Positions 42,568-54,936 of a stretch of DNA of 64,000 nt are shown here, one piece after another. The notes under the pieces are model-generated. The model had not been told where the DNA came from, made no database searches, and saw only the letters and a program-made list of their open reading frames with translations. The stretch's first letter is position 1, and each line of letters begins with the position of its first letter. The stretch is from Pseudo-nitzschia pungens (Eukaryota > Bacillariophyta > Bacillariophyceae > Bacillariales > Bacillariaceae), in assembly GCA_037355855.1 (NCBI GenBank), contig CM074762.1, forward strand, positions 1,674,001-1,738,000. The letters run 5' to 3'. Made by a program: the position numbers and the translations under genes.

Positions 42568-45555
42568 TTACGAATAGAGATCCTCTTCTTCTTGCGCATC
42601 TTCCCCGTCGGCTCCACTTGATTTACTGTCGCCGAATTTGAAGTTATTAGCTGCTTCTCCGCGTCCGGCTTTCTGTTTTTCTGCGAATTCTTCAAACAGA
42701 ACAAGATCCTTCTCCGTGACACTGCGTCGGGCACGGCTCATGGCAAAATTGAAGTGACGTTTGGTGATCAACATTTGTTCTCCAACAGCCTTGGTTTTCT
42801 CTTTGCTACTGCTACTGCTGCTTCCGTCTTCTTCTTCCTCCTCCTCGTCTTCTGCTTCTTGTTTCCTCTCTTCGGCAGCAAGAATAGCTTCTCGAATTGC
42901 TAGTTTGCTGGCAGTTGTGCAGATTTCGGAAATATCGGCTCCACTGAACCCATGCGTTGATCGTGCCAAGACTTCCAAGTCGACTGCAGGGTCCAGAGGG
43001 GCTTTGCGCAGAGAGGCTTGGAAAATTGCCAACCGCGACTTGAAATCAGGCAATGGAATGTAAATCAACTGATCCAGACGACCGGGACGAATGACAGCCG
43101 GATCAAGGATATCAGGTCTGTTAGTAGCACCAATCACAAAAACGTTTTTGCGGGCTCCGACACCGTCAATCTCTGTAAGAATCTGGTTGATAACACGATC
43201 TCCAGCTTCACTGCTACCACCTTGGCCTGTGTTACAAGAACGTGCGAAATAGGATTGAGAGGTAAATTCTTCCGAACGAAAAACGTTTCGATCACGTTAG
43301 TCCAACTGCTACTTACCGCTTCCACGAGTCTTAGCAATAGAATCCATTTCATCAAACATAAGAATACATGGGCTCGCAGCTCGAGCCTTGTCGAAAAGTT
43401 CACGAACATTCGCTTCACTCTCTCCAAACCATTGAGTAAGGAGTTCCGGACCCTTGATACTGATAAAGTTAGCTCCAGCTTCGTTGGCAATGGCCTTTGC
43501 GAGAAGTGTTTTACCGCATCCTGGTGGTCCGTAGAATAGAACACCCTTACTGGGGCTCATTCCGAACTTGATATATTTGTCTGCGTGTTCCACAGGATAT
43601 TGGACAGTCTCGTGCAATTCTCTCTTAACATCTTCAAGTCCACCAACATCTTCCCACTTGACGTCGGGAATCTCAACTTGGTTCTCTCGTAGAGAAGACG
43701 GAGCAACAATACCTACTGCGTGGTCAAAATGTTTGCCTTCCACAACGATGCTGTCCAAAATCTTTTTGTCAACTTGGTCTTTATCGAAATCAATCAGGCC
43801 CATCTTTCCTCGAATGCACTCCAATGCAGCTTCCATACAAAGCTGCTGGAGATCTGCACCTACATAACCATGCGTATTACGCGCCAAAAATTCCAAATCT
43901 ACATCATCGCCCAATCTCATATCTCTCGTCTTGATTTGAAGAATTTCCAATCGGCCTTGTTCGTCGGGAATGCCCATATCAAGCTCTCGATCGAATCGTC
44001 CGGGTCGTCGCAGCGCAGGTTCAATAGTGGAGGCGCGATTTGTCGCAGCCATTACAACTACCTTGGATGTTGATTTCAAGCCATCCATTAGAGTCAACAG
44101 TTGCGAGACAATGCGTTTTTCCACTTCTCCGCCCGCCTTTTCTCTGCGTGGGGCAATAGAATCAATTTCATCAATGAAAATAATGGCACCGTTGTAATCT
44201 TCGGCGTTGGCCTCGGCGTCTTCGAAAGCTCGTCGTAGATTCGTTTCAGATTCTCCAGCACGCTTAGAAATGACCTCCGGACCGTTAATCACAAAGAAGT
44301 ACGCGCCTGTCTCAGCAGCAACAGCACGCGCCATTGCAGTCTTACCACAACCCGACGGTCCGGTTAGGAGAACACCACGAGGCGTGTTGATTCCAAGTTT
44401 ACGCCATAATTCTGAGTGCTTCAGCGGTAATTCGACAAGTTCTCGAACAGCAGCTAAGTGCTTGCTGGCTCCACCAATTTGATCGTAGCCTGCGTTTTCC
44501 AAATCGTCCACCTCTTCTTCGATGGCTTCTCCGTCGCATTCAAGGACAGTCTCTTCGACAACAATACAGGCATTGTCTCCGTCTTTTTCGACAGAGTCGA
44601 TCTCGACGCACTGAAATTCGAGTTCACCTTTGGGGCCATCGACGATGAAATTATCACCCCGGTAAAGTGTTCTGAATTTGTCTGTGAAGTACGGCGCAAG
44701 GTAGTCTTCGAACAACTTGACCTCGTCACCGTTTTCATCGGTCATTGTTTCTTCATCGATGCCGGCAAGTTTCAAGGAATTTAACATAGGGGAAATTAGG
44801 ACAGCCTTTCCAAATTTGACGTTGGGGGCGGCAGTTACAGTAACTTTGTCTCCGGCTCGTACACCGGCGTTTTTCATGGCATCATTCGACATCCCAATGG
44901 CGGCAGAATCGCTGCTTCCGTCCGACAAGGCGGCTACGTCCGTTTCACTCAAGACGGCCACGCTTGCCATTGTTTTCTTTCCCCGTTTTCCCTTGATGGA
45001 AACAGTATCACCTTCAAATAGCCCCATTTCCATCATGGCTTTCTCTGTCATTCCTACTACGGAATGGCCTTCTTCACTAGAATATTTGAAAACCTGCATG
45101 GCGTTGCGGTCGTTTGATCCACCTAAGATAGCCACAGACAAGTCGACTTCATCGGTATCTGATGTAGATTTTTGTTTCCCTGTAGATTTCTTACTGGCAG
45201 TAGCGGCGGTTTTCTTCTTCTTCTTCTTTGATTTCTTGGTTGGTTCCTCTTCTACAACTACGATAAAACAGTATCTCCATTAGAAACAAGATACTTCATC
45301 AATCGATGAATGAATCCGATAAAAATCGAAATTACTACCACATAAAATTGCGCTTTTCGAAAACACGGACTCACCAGTGGCGCCCCCTCGTGTAGAGATT
45401 CCAGCAAACCATCCATTTTGTCTGGACACAACACTAGTCGTCGCCGCTATCTCGACTCCGTATTTCTGTGCAAATGATGATTGTGAGTTGAAGAAAGTAG
45501 TGGCGTCGGTGGTTGATACCAACGCCAGAAATACCGATGCAGCAGGGAACCTCAT
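42568..45555 (-). CDS. CDC48: Cdc48/p97 AAA-ATPase with N-terminal signal peptide, symbiont ERAD-like (SELMA) type
   Basis: Three exons, 45375-45555, 43317-45257 and 42568-43226 (introns of 117 and 90 bp), give 926 aa. The body is a full p97: N domain, D1 with GPSGCGKTAM (about residue 359) and IIFIDEIDSIAPRREK, D2 with GPPGCGKTLLAKA (about 636) and ILMFDEMDSIAKTRG, and the C-terminal DLYS tail seen in p97. Exon 1 adds MRFPAASVFLALVSTTDA, a signal peptide, followed by a basic, hydroxylated transit-like region and a lysine-rich linker (KKSKKKKKTAATASKK). Cytosolic Cdc48 lacks these. In diatoms such a bipartite presequence without an aromatic residue at +1 (here Thr) is known to direct Cdc48 to the periplastidal compartment, where it powers protein import across the second outermost plastid membrane. 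I infer the same role. Walker A of D1 has Ser-Gly-Cys where cytosolic p97 has Pro-Gly-Thr. Confidence 0.87.
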
Positions 45556-46395
45556 TGTGCTTGCGCTCTGAAAAAATGCTAACTGAAGATGCTCAGAATA
45601 GGGTTGCACTGCTAAGCAGACCTATTCGTGCTATCGTCGGTCTTGAAACAAAAAGGTTACTTTCCTTCGATGAAAGTTATTCGATATCCATCAACATGCG
45701 GCAACAATATTTCTTGGTTATCCGCGTGGAACAAACGTCAGAGACGTGTTCCACCTGGCATTCCCTCCAAAGCAGAAAAACACAAAAATACAGTAAAAAT
45801 AATGTAAATGCCACATAGGAAATGTGCATATTTTTTGCACATAGTAATCATATGAGTACATCAACTTAGTTTGGTTGACCTTACTGGTATCAGAATCAAA
45901 ATCAAAATATGTACGGTAAGGTTACAATTATTGTCGAGAGAGAAAGGTTGATTTTCTGATTGAGATTGACAGACGAGGAGTACTCTCGTACTATAATACC
46001 AGTAGTAGGTACTGTACCATATGAACTCATACTCGAACATTCGGACAGAAAAAATCCCGAAAGATTACGAACCTGGTAGGTATTTATTCTACCATATTTG
46101 TACGCAGTTTCAACTCAGAAGGAGGCCAAATTTGGCACGATTTACAAGACTCACATGATATCCGAATTCAAAAGACGTCCGTCTAGAGGTGTTAAAATTA
46201 AAAACGAATTTAAAAAAGATTACCGCTCTGTTGAGTATTACTCGTACGGTAAGATTACTGCACTTCGAACTTCGATGAGTCCGGTATGAAAACATCATCG
46301 TTGTAATTTTTTCGAATTTTCCTCGAAAAGCATCGAACAAATATATTGAAATTTAGATAGGTTCGTTGGATGGGAGTAAATTGAGAAGTTAAACA
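45556..46395. other. Intergenic between divergent genes
   Basis: The gap lies between the 5' ends of the Cdc48 gene (minus) and the LRR gene (plus), so both promoters must be here or near. No TATA-like element can be assigned with confidence. GGTAAGGTTAC-type words occur at about 45914 and 46245. Frames at 46098-46289 and 46110-46340 are not convincing. Confidence 0.45.
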
Positions 46396-48164
46396 ATGTC
46401 AACTTATGAGGAATTCCCAGAAGCAAGTCAGTTCTTGGACTCTGAGGGGCCACCATTGACTCAGGCGGATCTGATTACTCGTTCTATGAACCAGAGAGGT
46501 GGGCCATCTCAATCTATAGTGTCAACGTCTGCCGACACGAAAAGTTCGCCCAGTCTCCCGACAGACCTGGAAATAAATGGTTTCGACAGTTCGCGCGCAG
46601 GACCAGCATCACAACCGCAAGAAAGGGCGGAAGACACAGGGGTTAGAACTCGACGTTGGCTGATCATCTTCGTTCTTTTTATCACAATTTGTGGGATAAT
46701 TGCTGCAATCGTTGTACCACTGTACGTTGTCAAACCTTCTGCGACTCCTCCGTCGGCTCCGCCTACCTCTTCTCCTGTTGTACCACCGAACGTTAATCCA
46801 ACAGAAGCTCCTACAACGAAGGATGTTGGCACCCCACCACCGACGACGATGCGTTTTGGAACTTTCGTCAAAAATTTCGCTTCGACGGTATCTGGATCAG
46901 CAGTCTTCGAAGATCCAACCTCGCCTCAGTACAAAGCTGTTAATTTCATCACCAATGATGCCAAGTTCACATCATCGATATTAAATGAAGCAACGCTAGG
47001 AGATTTTTATGCAGTCTCAGCGTTTTACTATTCGACGGGTGGAGACTTCTGGTTTGAGTGCTCGAAGGGATCTGAAAATTGTCCAAACGGAGTGTCTTGG
47101 ATGAATCCTGATGTCAGTTACTGCGAGTGGGCCTGGATAACCTGCGATGAGACTGACCGTGTTATCGATATTGTATTTCGTAAGTACGGCATATCATCAG
47201 TGGCATTGGATGGCTGGTGGGCGAAATTTACGGTCGATTTCTCTTGTGATGACGTGCAGAATTTTAGGCTAATACAGATTTCTCGCATTTTTCAGGTGAC
47301 ACTGAAGGAAACAATCTCACAGGAACTCTAACATCCGAACTAGGTCTTCTTACGGAGCTCGAACAATTCGTTGTTGTCAATAATGACATCCAAGGAAAGT
47401 TGCCGCATGAGCTTGGAGACTTAACCAATGTCACTAACTTCATCATAGCGAACAACTCCTTTAGTGGAAGAATTCATGATACTTTCTTGGAGAATTCCCC
47501 CGTCGAAGTCTTCATGGTCTCTCAAAACAAGTTCAAAGGTAACATCCCTGCTTCGTTGACTAAAATTCCTTCACTACTCCAAATTTTTCTCGACAACAAC
47601 CGTTTTTCAGGACCCATTCCCGCAGACTTTGGTTCTCTACCGCAATTGGCAACTCTCGACTTGAGCGCTAATTTCTTCGAAGGCGAAATTCCAGAATCCA
47701 TCTTCTCAGCCAGCATGGAAAGTCTATACTTGGGAGGAAGCACAAAAATTACTGGTACTCTCTCCTCAGCTGTCGGAATAGCTCGGACTCTGGGCCGGCT
47801 CCATATTACCGGTACGGGTATTTCGGGTAGCATTCCGAGTGATCTCTTCACTCTTCCATTCTTATCTGAGATTGTTTTGTCCAACAATAAATTGACGGGG
47901 GGGTTGCCTGAAACTGTGTCGAACTTGGGGGGAACCCTGCGATTAATGATGCTTGATGGCAATGACTTCTCGGGCGATTTGCCTAGTGTTGCAATCAATG
48001 AACTGACCATTCTAAATGTTCTGACGCTCGACCGAAATGCGTTCACTGGTGCGATATCTGCAACGACGTGCAGTCAAAGAGGAGACGGCTATTTTGACCT
48101 ACAAATTCTTACTGTTGACTGCACAGAAGTAACGTGTAGTTGTTGCAACAACTGTTCCTCGTAA
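46396..48164 (+). CDS. LRR membrane protein, diatom type (intact copy)
   Basis: Two exons, 46396-47179 and 47296-48164, joined in phase 1 (GTAAGT...TTTCAG, 116 bp), give 550 aa. The order is: cytosolic N-terminus of about 95 residues, a single membrane helix (WLIIFVLFITICGIIAAIVVPLYV), a Pro/Thr/Ser stalk, a conserved diatom segment (FVKNFASTVSGSAVFEDPTS), a WxxGVSWMNPD...CEWAWITCDE cap like that of plant LRR ectodomains, then about 9 plant-type LRRs (LxxNNxFSGxIPxxF pattern) and a cysteine-rich end (CSCCNNCSS). It has no signal peptide, so it is a type II (N-in) protein with the LRRs outside. Ligand and function are not known. A paralogue follows at 49403-51480. Confidence 0.83.
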
Positions 48165-49402
48165 TAACCAATTTCAGACGGGACCCAGACGTATCATTCC
48201 CAAAGGACAAGGGAAAAGACAGAATCCTTTTCATGTAAAATTTCAACATTAGCTATGCGCACTCCTCAAAACTACCCCGAACGGGACAGACAGCTTTCTA
48301 TGAATTGCAAATAGAAGTAAAATGCATAGTACAAAGTTCATTCGAATACCCATTCCACACTGTCGAAAGCTTCTTTGCCGAAGTTATCTGCCTTGACGAG
48401 ATAAAACTATTTGAAGTTGATAAAGAATTCAATCTTTGAAACATCACGTAAAGTTTCTTTTGCTAAACAAAAGAATCCCGTTTGGAGATATTTGTATTGT
48501 TGCTTTCGATATGATTACATTTTCGGATTTTTTCGATCCGATAGACGATTATTGTGGAGATCAAGTTTTATCAAAATCAAAATACATACCGGTAACCTTA
48601 CTCAAATGGAATGATAGATAGCAACTGGTATTAAAAAATCTTTCATCACAGCACCCGTGTTTGCTATCATCATCAACAGGAATACGGAGTACGAACTCGT
48701 AATTTATTTTTGTTCGTTTCCATTCTCAATTCCATTCGAACGTAAAAGTAACTTGTGGTAAGATCTTAATTGTGTTTAGAGTCCCACCTTACCGATACGT
48801 ACGTACGGTATGCGATTTTCAACACAAAGACACGAGGCACAAAACTCGGAAGTCGCTCGCTCTCTGTCGTTTCGCACGACTACCGTACATCATGATGTAA
48901 CTACCAGTGCTTGCATCGATCTCACCGGTATGCACGACTTAATCCGCGATGTCGGACGGAATAATACTCACAAATACCGCAAGGGGCAATAAATAATCAC
49001 ACAGAATGCGCGTTAACCCTGAAGGTGCATAGTCCGACTGGGACAACATGCTTCTGAATGTCACACCCTACTGTCTTCAACGCCTAACGGCATCCAAATT
49101 TTTTCATTTTCGGATTTCAGACCGAGGCGTGAAACTTCATTATCTTCGATGTACGAGTAAGGTTTACCCTGTCACTTTCGTCACTTTCGATGGGTAAGAT
49201 TGAAATCATCCGACAACGAGAAGCATTCAATAAGTGTTCGCTTACTCGATAGAGATTCCATTGCTACTACATTCAGTGTTGTAAGAATACAATTGGACCC
49301 TGGTTTGAGACCCTATACGGCGAAGTATTTCCGAATATCAAAGAACAAGACCCCAACACACATTTTGACGAAACACAAAAGGAGATCTCGATTTTATCCA
49401 CA
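48165..49402. other. Intergenic between tandem LRR genes, no supported gene
   Basis: No convincing frame. It holds GTAACCTTAC-like and CGTACGTACGG-like words (48590-48820) and the promoter region of the second LRR gene. Confidence 0.45.
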
Positions 49403-51480
49403 ATGCTGTCGGGAACTTTGAAAGAACGATTGGCGCAATATAGAGTGTTAAAGGAGGAGGAAGAGAGGAATGCTGCGTTAGCTCCAGCCAATGAGACAAA
49501 TTCCAACGGAGCACCAGGTAAGGATAACTTTGAATGTCAAGAAGATTATAGCGCAAACATTATGGCGAAACGACTTTCCTACTGAACTGGGTTGTGATTA
49601 AAAAACTTGGGCTCTATTTTTACGGCCGACTTTTAGGTGAATCATGGGTTCCGAAAGGTGACGAACCCGAACCCGAAGCACAATATGAAGTTGAGGACTC
49701 TGCCGACGACGTAGAATATGAAGAAGAAATAATTGACGTAAGTGAGCGTATGGATGACGAAATTTACGATGAAGATGAAGTGGAATATGAAGAAGTTGAT
49801 GCAGATTCATCTCGAAGAGGGTCAGACCAAGGGCAGGATGTTTTCCGGGCTTTAGACGAAGCAGAACGAGCGGAAAGTGCGGAATCGTCCCAAAATGAAG
49901 GGGCATCACCCCAAAACATGGATGAGAAGAACACTACCAGCAGGTGTAAACAGAAGTACATTCATTTTCTTCCTATTGTTTTTTGCTTGCGTAGCTATTG
50001 TAGCCATCATTCTTCCGTTCTTCATCGACTACAGGTCTCAAGAACCTGAAAGCAATCCTACGCAGCCTCCGCAACCTTCACAACCAATAAATCCTGCGCC
50101 ATCTCCAACTCAATCAAGTTCCACGACAGAAAATCCAACAGATTCGCCAACTGTGACTCCAACCACATTGCGATGGGGACAGTTCATGAAGACCTTTCTA
50201 ATACCTTTATCTGGAAAGGAAGTTTTTGAGGACGAAAACTCTCCTCAATATCTTGCAGCAAAATACATCTTGGACGATCCATACACTCTAGAGCTTACAA
50301 AATCTGAGCTCGATGAACGATATGCCACTGTGATATTCTATTTCGCTACGAACGGTCCAAATTGGGACTCGTGTTTCTTTGGAGATAAGAAATGTAAAAG
50401 TGGACAATGGTTGGAGGGTGATGTGTGTGGATGGAATGGTGTCGCTTGCAACGATTATGGGCGAGTGATATCTTTTTCTTTTGGTACGTATGCTAACCTG
50501 TTCATCGGAAAATCCGAATCGTATTCGCAGTGGACTAAATGAACCTCGCCCAAGCTCATAACTTTACTCAAATTCTTTTCTTTCTTTCAATTTCGATTGT
50601 TCCATTGTTCCGAACCACGCGAAGCCAATCCAGAAGGCAATGGTCTCGCTGGCTCTCTTCCAGATGAAATGTACTTGTTGTCCGAAATGCAGGATCTCAT
50701 GATTGTGAACAACAAAATTACAGGGACACTTCCTGGAACATTCGGGGAAACTGCTACATCGATGCGATCCCTTCTCCTCCCAGACAATGAACTCAATGGC
50801 AAAATTCCTGAAAACTATTTAAGTAAAAGCCCACTCGAGTTCGTCCATCTAGGAAGTAATGGATTCACAGGAACTATTCCAAACAGTTTCGGAGATGCAT
50901 CGTATCTTCAACAATTGGATCTGAGTAGAAACTCGTTGACTGGGACAATTCCAAATGGTTTAAGCGCTGTACACCGTTCTGGAAGCCCTTTCGTTCGCGG
51001 ATAACAAGCTCAACGGGAAAATACCAGAGGAAATCTATGGCCTATCTAGCCTCAAATTTTTACATTTGAACGGAAATGAATTGAACGGAAGTATTTCAAG
51101 CTCAATCGGCCATCTTTCATCATTGAAAGAGTTGCGCGTCGGTCAATCAAAGCTCTCGGGCTACGTCCCGGACGAACTTTACTGCTCTCACAAATCTAGT
51201 TGAATTGGATATAAGCAAATCCCAACTTGATGGTAGACTTTCGGTTGGGCTGCTGAACCTCAATGCGCTCGAAAAGCTTTTGATCAACGACAACAAATTC
51301 AATGGAACCGTACCAAATAGCTTTGGAAAAATGAGTTCCTTGCTACAGTTCACATTACAAGGAAACGATCTTTCTGGAAGCGTCCCGCAAAGTGTATGTT
51401 CGCTCCGCGAATACAATTTGGCGGTGTTGACCGCTGATTGCACAAAAATTACTTGTGACTGCTGTACTTCCTGTTTCTAG
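49403..51480 (+). pseudogene. LRR membrane protein paralogue with three frameshifts
   Basis: This tandem relative of the gene at 46396 has the same plan: exons 49403-49517, 49637-50483 and 50634-51480, with good GT-AG sites. It codes in order for an acidic cytosolic part (EYEEEIIDVSERMDDEIYDE), a membrane helix (FIFFLLFFACVAIVAIILPF), a Pro/Thr stalk, LSGKEVFEDENSPQYLAAKY, the CGWNGVACN cap, about 10 LRRs and a DCCTSCF end. Three single-base excesses break it: near 49935-49955 just before the membrane helix, near 50966 (GLSA/LYTVLEALSF), and in the TTT at 51178-51180 (DEL/TALTNLVELD). Restoring all three would give one continuous relative of its neighbour. The cause is either recent decay or assembly error. 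All exon borders remain intact. Confidence 0.68.
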
Positions 51481-52379
51481 TTCAGCGCTAGTGCAGCGTG
51501 TGCTCCGTGTCGCCAGTATGTGGTAGAAAGAGTTGAACTTTCGCAGCACGAAAGCTTCGAAACAACCCGATTCACAGCTTGCGTTTTCACCAGTTTTATA
51601 CAAGAAATATTGAAAGTAGCAATTGAATATTGTCATGTTTTTTGATGCGACTACGCCCACAATGTTCTTACAGATAGAGAATGGTAAAAAGGACTTAGTT
51701 ACACTGGTATTGTTTAAGTCGACATCAAAGCTTTGCGCATGGAAGGAGTTATTGACCAGAAAATGTTTTGACCTGCTGGTATATGAAATACGAACAACAA
51801 TAAAAGTGTTGAACAAGTCGTCTGAATGAGTTCATGCTTCAAAATGAGGAGTGAAAAACGAGTTTAGAAATCACTTCTTAAGCTTCATTCTGTTATACAA
51901 GTGTGATTCATCAAATGCATTTTGTTATTAAATTTATTCTTTGGGATACTTCAATGCGTAAGGAACATCTTTCTATTCAAAACTCATATTATGAATTCAT
52001 GAGAATCAATGACGTAGAGATCTCGTTGTGCTAATCTCTGTTATCATACTACATGCAATCACTACTGAAGCAACTTATTGATGAAAGGATGAGACCATTA
52101 CAGTATTGCAGTGGGACCTAGTCCTAACCAGCGTACCTAGCATCCACTAAACGTACACATCCTTAGTACAAGAACACTTTTTTCCAATAGCAAAGTATTG
52201 ACGTTGAGACTATCTGCTTCCTATCCAGATAGTCATATACCGGTACAAATATCTTTCGTAATACTTAAATTATGCGATAGACAAATCACATCTTTTCGTC
52301 GACCACTTTATTGCGTTTTTGTTTCATCAATCAGTCCACTAATCAAGCATTGTCGTCGGACTGCAACGGCGATTCTTTT
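51481..52379. other. Intergenic between convergent genes, no supported gene
   Basis: AT-rich 3' flanks. The minus frame at 51355-51816 overlaps the LRR end and is a shadow; no other signal is seen. Confidence 0.5.
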
Positions 52380-54299
52380 TCAAGTCCATCGACATTTCCC
52401 CTGTTTTGTTTCTTCACTCTGTTGTACTTCAGTAGGAGGAACAAGTTCACTGAGGAAGGAAAAGGTACCTATAATCAGAGCGGCAACCGCAATGCTTGAG
52501 AAACTACCGTCAGAAGCGTCATTACTTGATTTGGCTGAGGAGACTGTTGTTGGTGATATAGGGTTCGGCATCGGTTCTTGTTCTCCCACTGCATCGACAC
52601 GAGCCTTGGCCATGAGGGTGTCTTCCCTGTGGTTAGAAACCCAGGTCAAGAATCGCGATGGCGTATCAACGACGTTCCGGATCCTTTTTGCAGTAGGTTT
52701 TCCCCCTTCGTTACTCAACTCGAGGATGTAAACCTCCTCAGTTTTGCCGGCATCAACCCACACATAAGGCGAACCAAACGCCCAGGCGCAATTGCGACGT
52801 GCACCTCGGCCGTGGTTGGAGATGACCTCCGCATCCTGGTCGTCGGTGAGCCAGATCTTCTGCGTTGTGATGGTCTTACCCGACTCTAGGGTGCTCATGT
52901 CAACTAGAACAACAAAGTTCGCTAAATTGGAGACGAAGATGGCAATTTCGTAATCCTCCATCTCGATGAAACATACATCCCATATCCCTTTTTCACCATC
53001 CTCCTCGGAAAAACCAGTCTCTACGACAGCTATTTGCTTAGAACTTTCACCATTTTTCCCTGTCTTGATGATAGTCGCTTCCCTACCTCCATCGTTTGCA
53101 AGCATCACCAAATACCTGCCTCTGGGATCAATATATGGATCTGCTGCAAAGCCCAGACTGTTCATGTGATAGCCAATGATTTCCTTGCTCTTGGTATCCC
53201 ATTCTAAGACGCCCAAAGTGTCTGCTGGAGAGCCTTCACAACTGTGCCCATATTTACTAGTAACGTTCGTCGCCCTGTTGGTTCAAGAAAGAATAGACGA
53301 TATGTTTAGTGTAAGGAGTTTTGAATCATCTATTCGTAGTGTTCGACGGAATCCATATCGTGATTACTTGCTGATTTGGCCCCGTCACAACGTCGACAAA
53401 TTTTGCGGAGCCTAGTCCACATTCAACACCTAAATCTGAGCCCTCGAAACCGCAAGAGCAGCAAGCATAGCCTCTCATGAAACTATGGCGGTTTACATGA
53501 GAGAACTCCATGCGATAAAGGCCTGATACAAGTGGTATGTCATATTTATTCAAAACCTCTTTGGTATTTGCGTCTATCTCGAATAGAATAGGAGCGTCCA
53601 GAGTGTACACAGCATTTAGCATGGAGGAATCGGTTATGATCGTTCCGTGACCGTGAACTTGGAGCTCACCAAGGGCAATCTGCTTCATATCCAGACTCAC
53701 AGTAGCAGTAAAGAAAACATCGATGTGCCCATCATCACAGAGTTCCTCCTTGGGGGACCAGCAATGGACGCAGACTTCGCTCCTCAATGGATTGAAATCT
53801 ATGTTCGAAGGAAATCCACACGTTGGCAATGTTGCTACGTGCAGTCCTCGTTCAATGTCGAAGACTTCGACAAAGGAGCCAGCATTGGTATTGGTTGCCC
53901 ATACATTGTTTGATCCATCTGAAACTACACCCTTCCAGGCTCACGAGTGACTGGTGTCCCCGGTCTCTTCGGTAATGGGAAGGCAGATTTCCTCAGCCGG
54001 AAGGTGCTTCTTTAGCTCAGAACCGTCTTCATTGTATATGTAGATGCCCTGCGTTCCAAAAACCCACATGGCTGGTGACAGATCTGGCTGATGATAATAG
54101 TAGTCTGCTTTGGGAACATCGCCTACACAGAGAAGATATGGTCACGCTGTAGTCAGAAGAAGGATTATATTCCATTTTTGTGATAATCTTGCTTTGCGTT
54201 ATTTTGAATTGAAAATCATGTCTCTGGGAGCCGTTCTGTCAACATACCTTTGACTAGCAGAGCAAGTAAGCCAACGAGAGTGAACTGAAAATTTGACAT
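52380..54299 (-). CDS. Secreted beta-propeller-like protein, with an internal TGA
   Basis: Exon 1, 54248-54299, codes for a signal peptide (MSNFQFTLVGLLALLVKG). After a 125-bp intron (GTATGT...GTGTAG) the frame runs from 54122 as DVPKADYYYHQPDLSPAMWV...GTQGIYIYN, meets an in-frame TGA at 53941-53943, and goes on in the same frame as AWKGVVSDGSNNVWATNTNA down to about 53377. A further intron near 53235-53376 leads to SCEGSPADTLGVLEWDTKSK and the C-terminus; the acceptor (CAACAG at about 53277) needs phase 2 while the best donor (CAA|GTAATC) is phase 0, so this joint is uncertain. Repeated VWAxxxxxxxxVEVFD- and GVLEWD-like strands suggest a propeller. A C-terminal helix (SSIAVAALIIGTFSFLSELV) may anchor it. 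It may be a gene with a nonsense mutation, a sequencing error, or a recoded stop. Confidence 0.55.
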
Positions 54300-54936
54300 T
54301 CTCTGTACTTGGAGATAAGATTCAAAACTAATACACCAGGTGAAAAATCTAACTTGATGTTCAAATTCGTTGCACCAAAAGTTATTACACAATGTTTCTC
54401 TGTCGAGCATGATTCTTTTGGAACTTTGTTTTCGAATCACCAAACCATTCAGTGATTTAGTAGAAAAGATCGATGTGCGGAAACTGAGAGAAAAGATACT
54501 CATAACGAAATAGTGTTGCCTAGAGAGCACACGCGACGCATGCTGGCCACAGCTCGTTTCTTCTATTGTTTTGGCTTTTTATTATTGCCTTGTTGATTGT
54601 CCTTGTTTTAGTTTTTGTGAATTACGTAGTAATCTTAGTCATGTATTTTGTGGTAAAAAAACTCAGAATTGTGCGAAGTTTGGAACTTCAGAAATAAATA
54701 CTGTAATCCTTTCGACGGGTGGAAAAGCGTCTGAAAAGTGGTAATCTTACCGGTACCGTACTTTGAACTATCATGTGCATTTATGGAACCACGGTGATTC
54801 AAACATCAAATTCAATATTAAGAATCACCGTGTTAAATATTCAATACTATCGAATATTGATTCGTTCCAAAAATAACATGTTCATTCAATACTGATACAC
54901 CTCTGGTAACGAATCACTGTGTTAATAATACGGGGA
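54300..54936. other. Intergenic, AT-rich with CACGGTGATTC repeats
   Basis: No gene is seen. From about 54785 the motif CACGGTGATTC and its reverse complement begin to recur (54791, 54827, 54913), leading into the inverted-repeat element that follows. Confidence 0.45.

Noticed and set aside
49941..49950. A 10-bp GT-AG 'intron' (GTGTAAACAG) that would restore the frame of the second LRR gene
   Set aside because: Far too short for the spliceosome; a one-base indel is more likely.
51355..51816. 153-codon minus-strand ORF
   Set aside because: It overlaps the last LRR exon on the other strand and reads as its shadow, with no domain.
53916..53945. A 26-bp GTGAGC...TTTCAG 'intron' around the TGA of the propeller-like gene
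   Set aside because: Too short, and its removal would put the downstream coding sequence out of frame.
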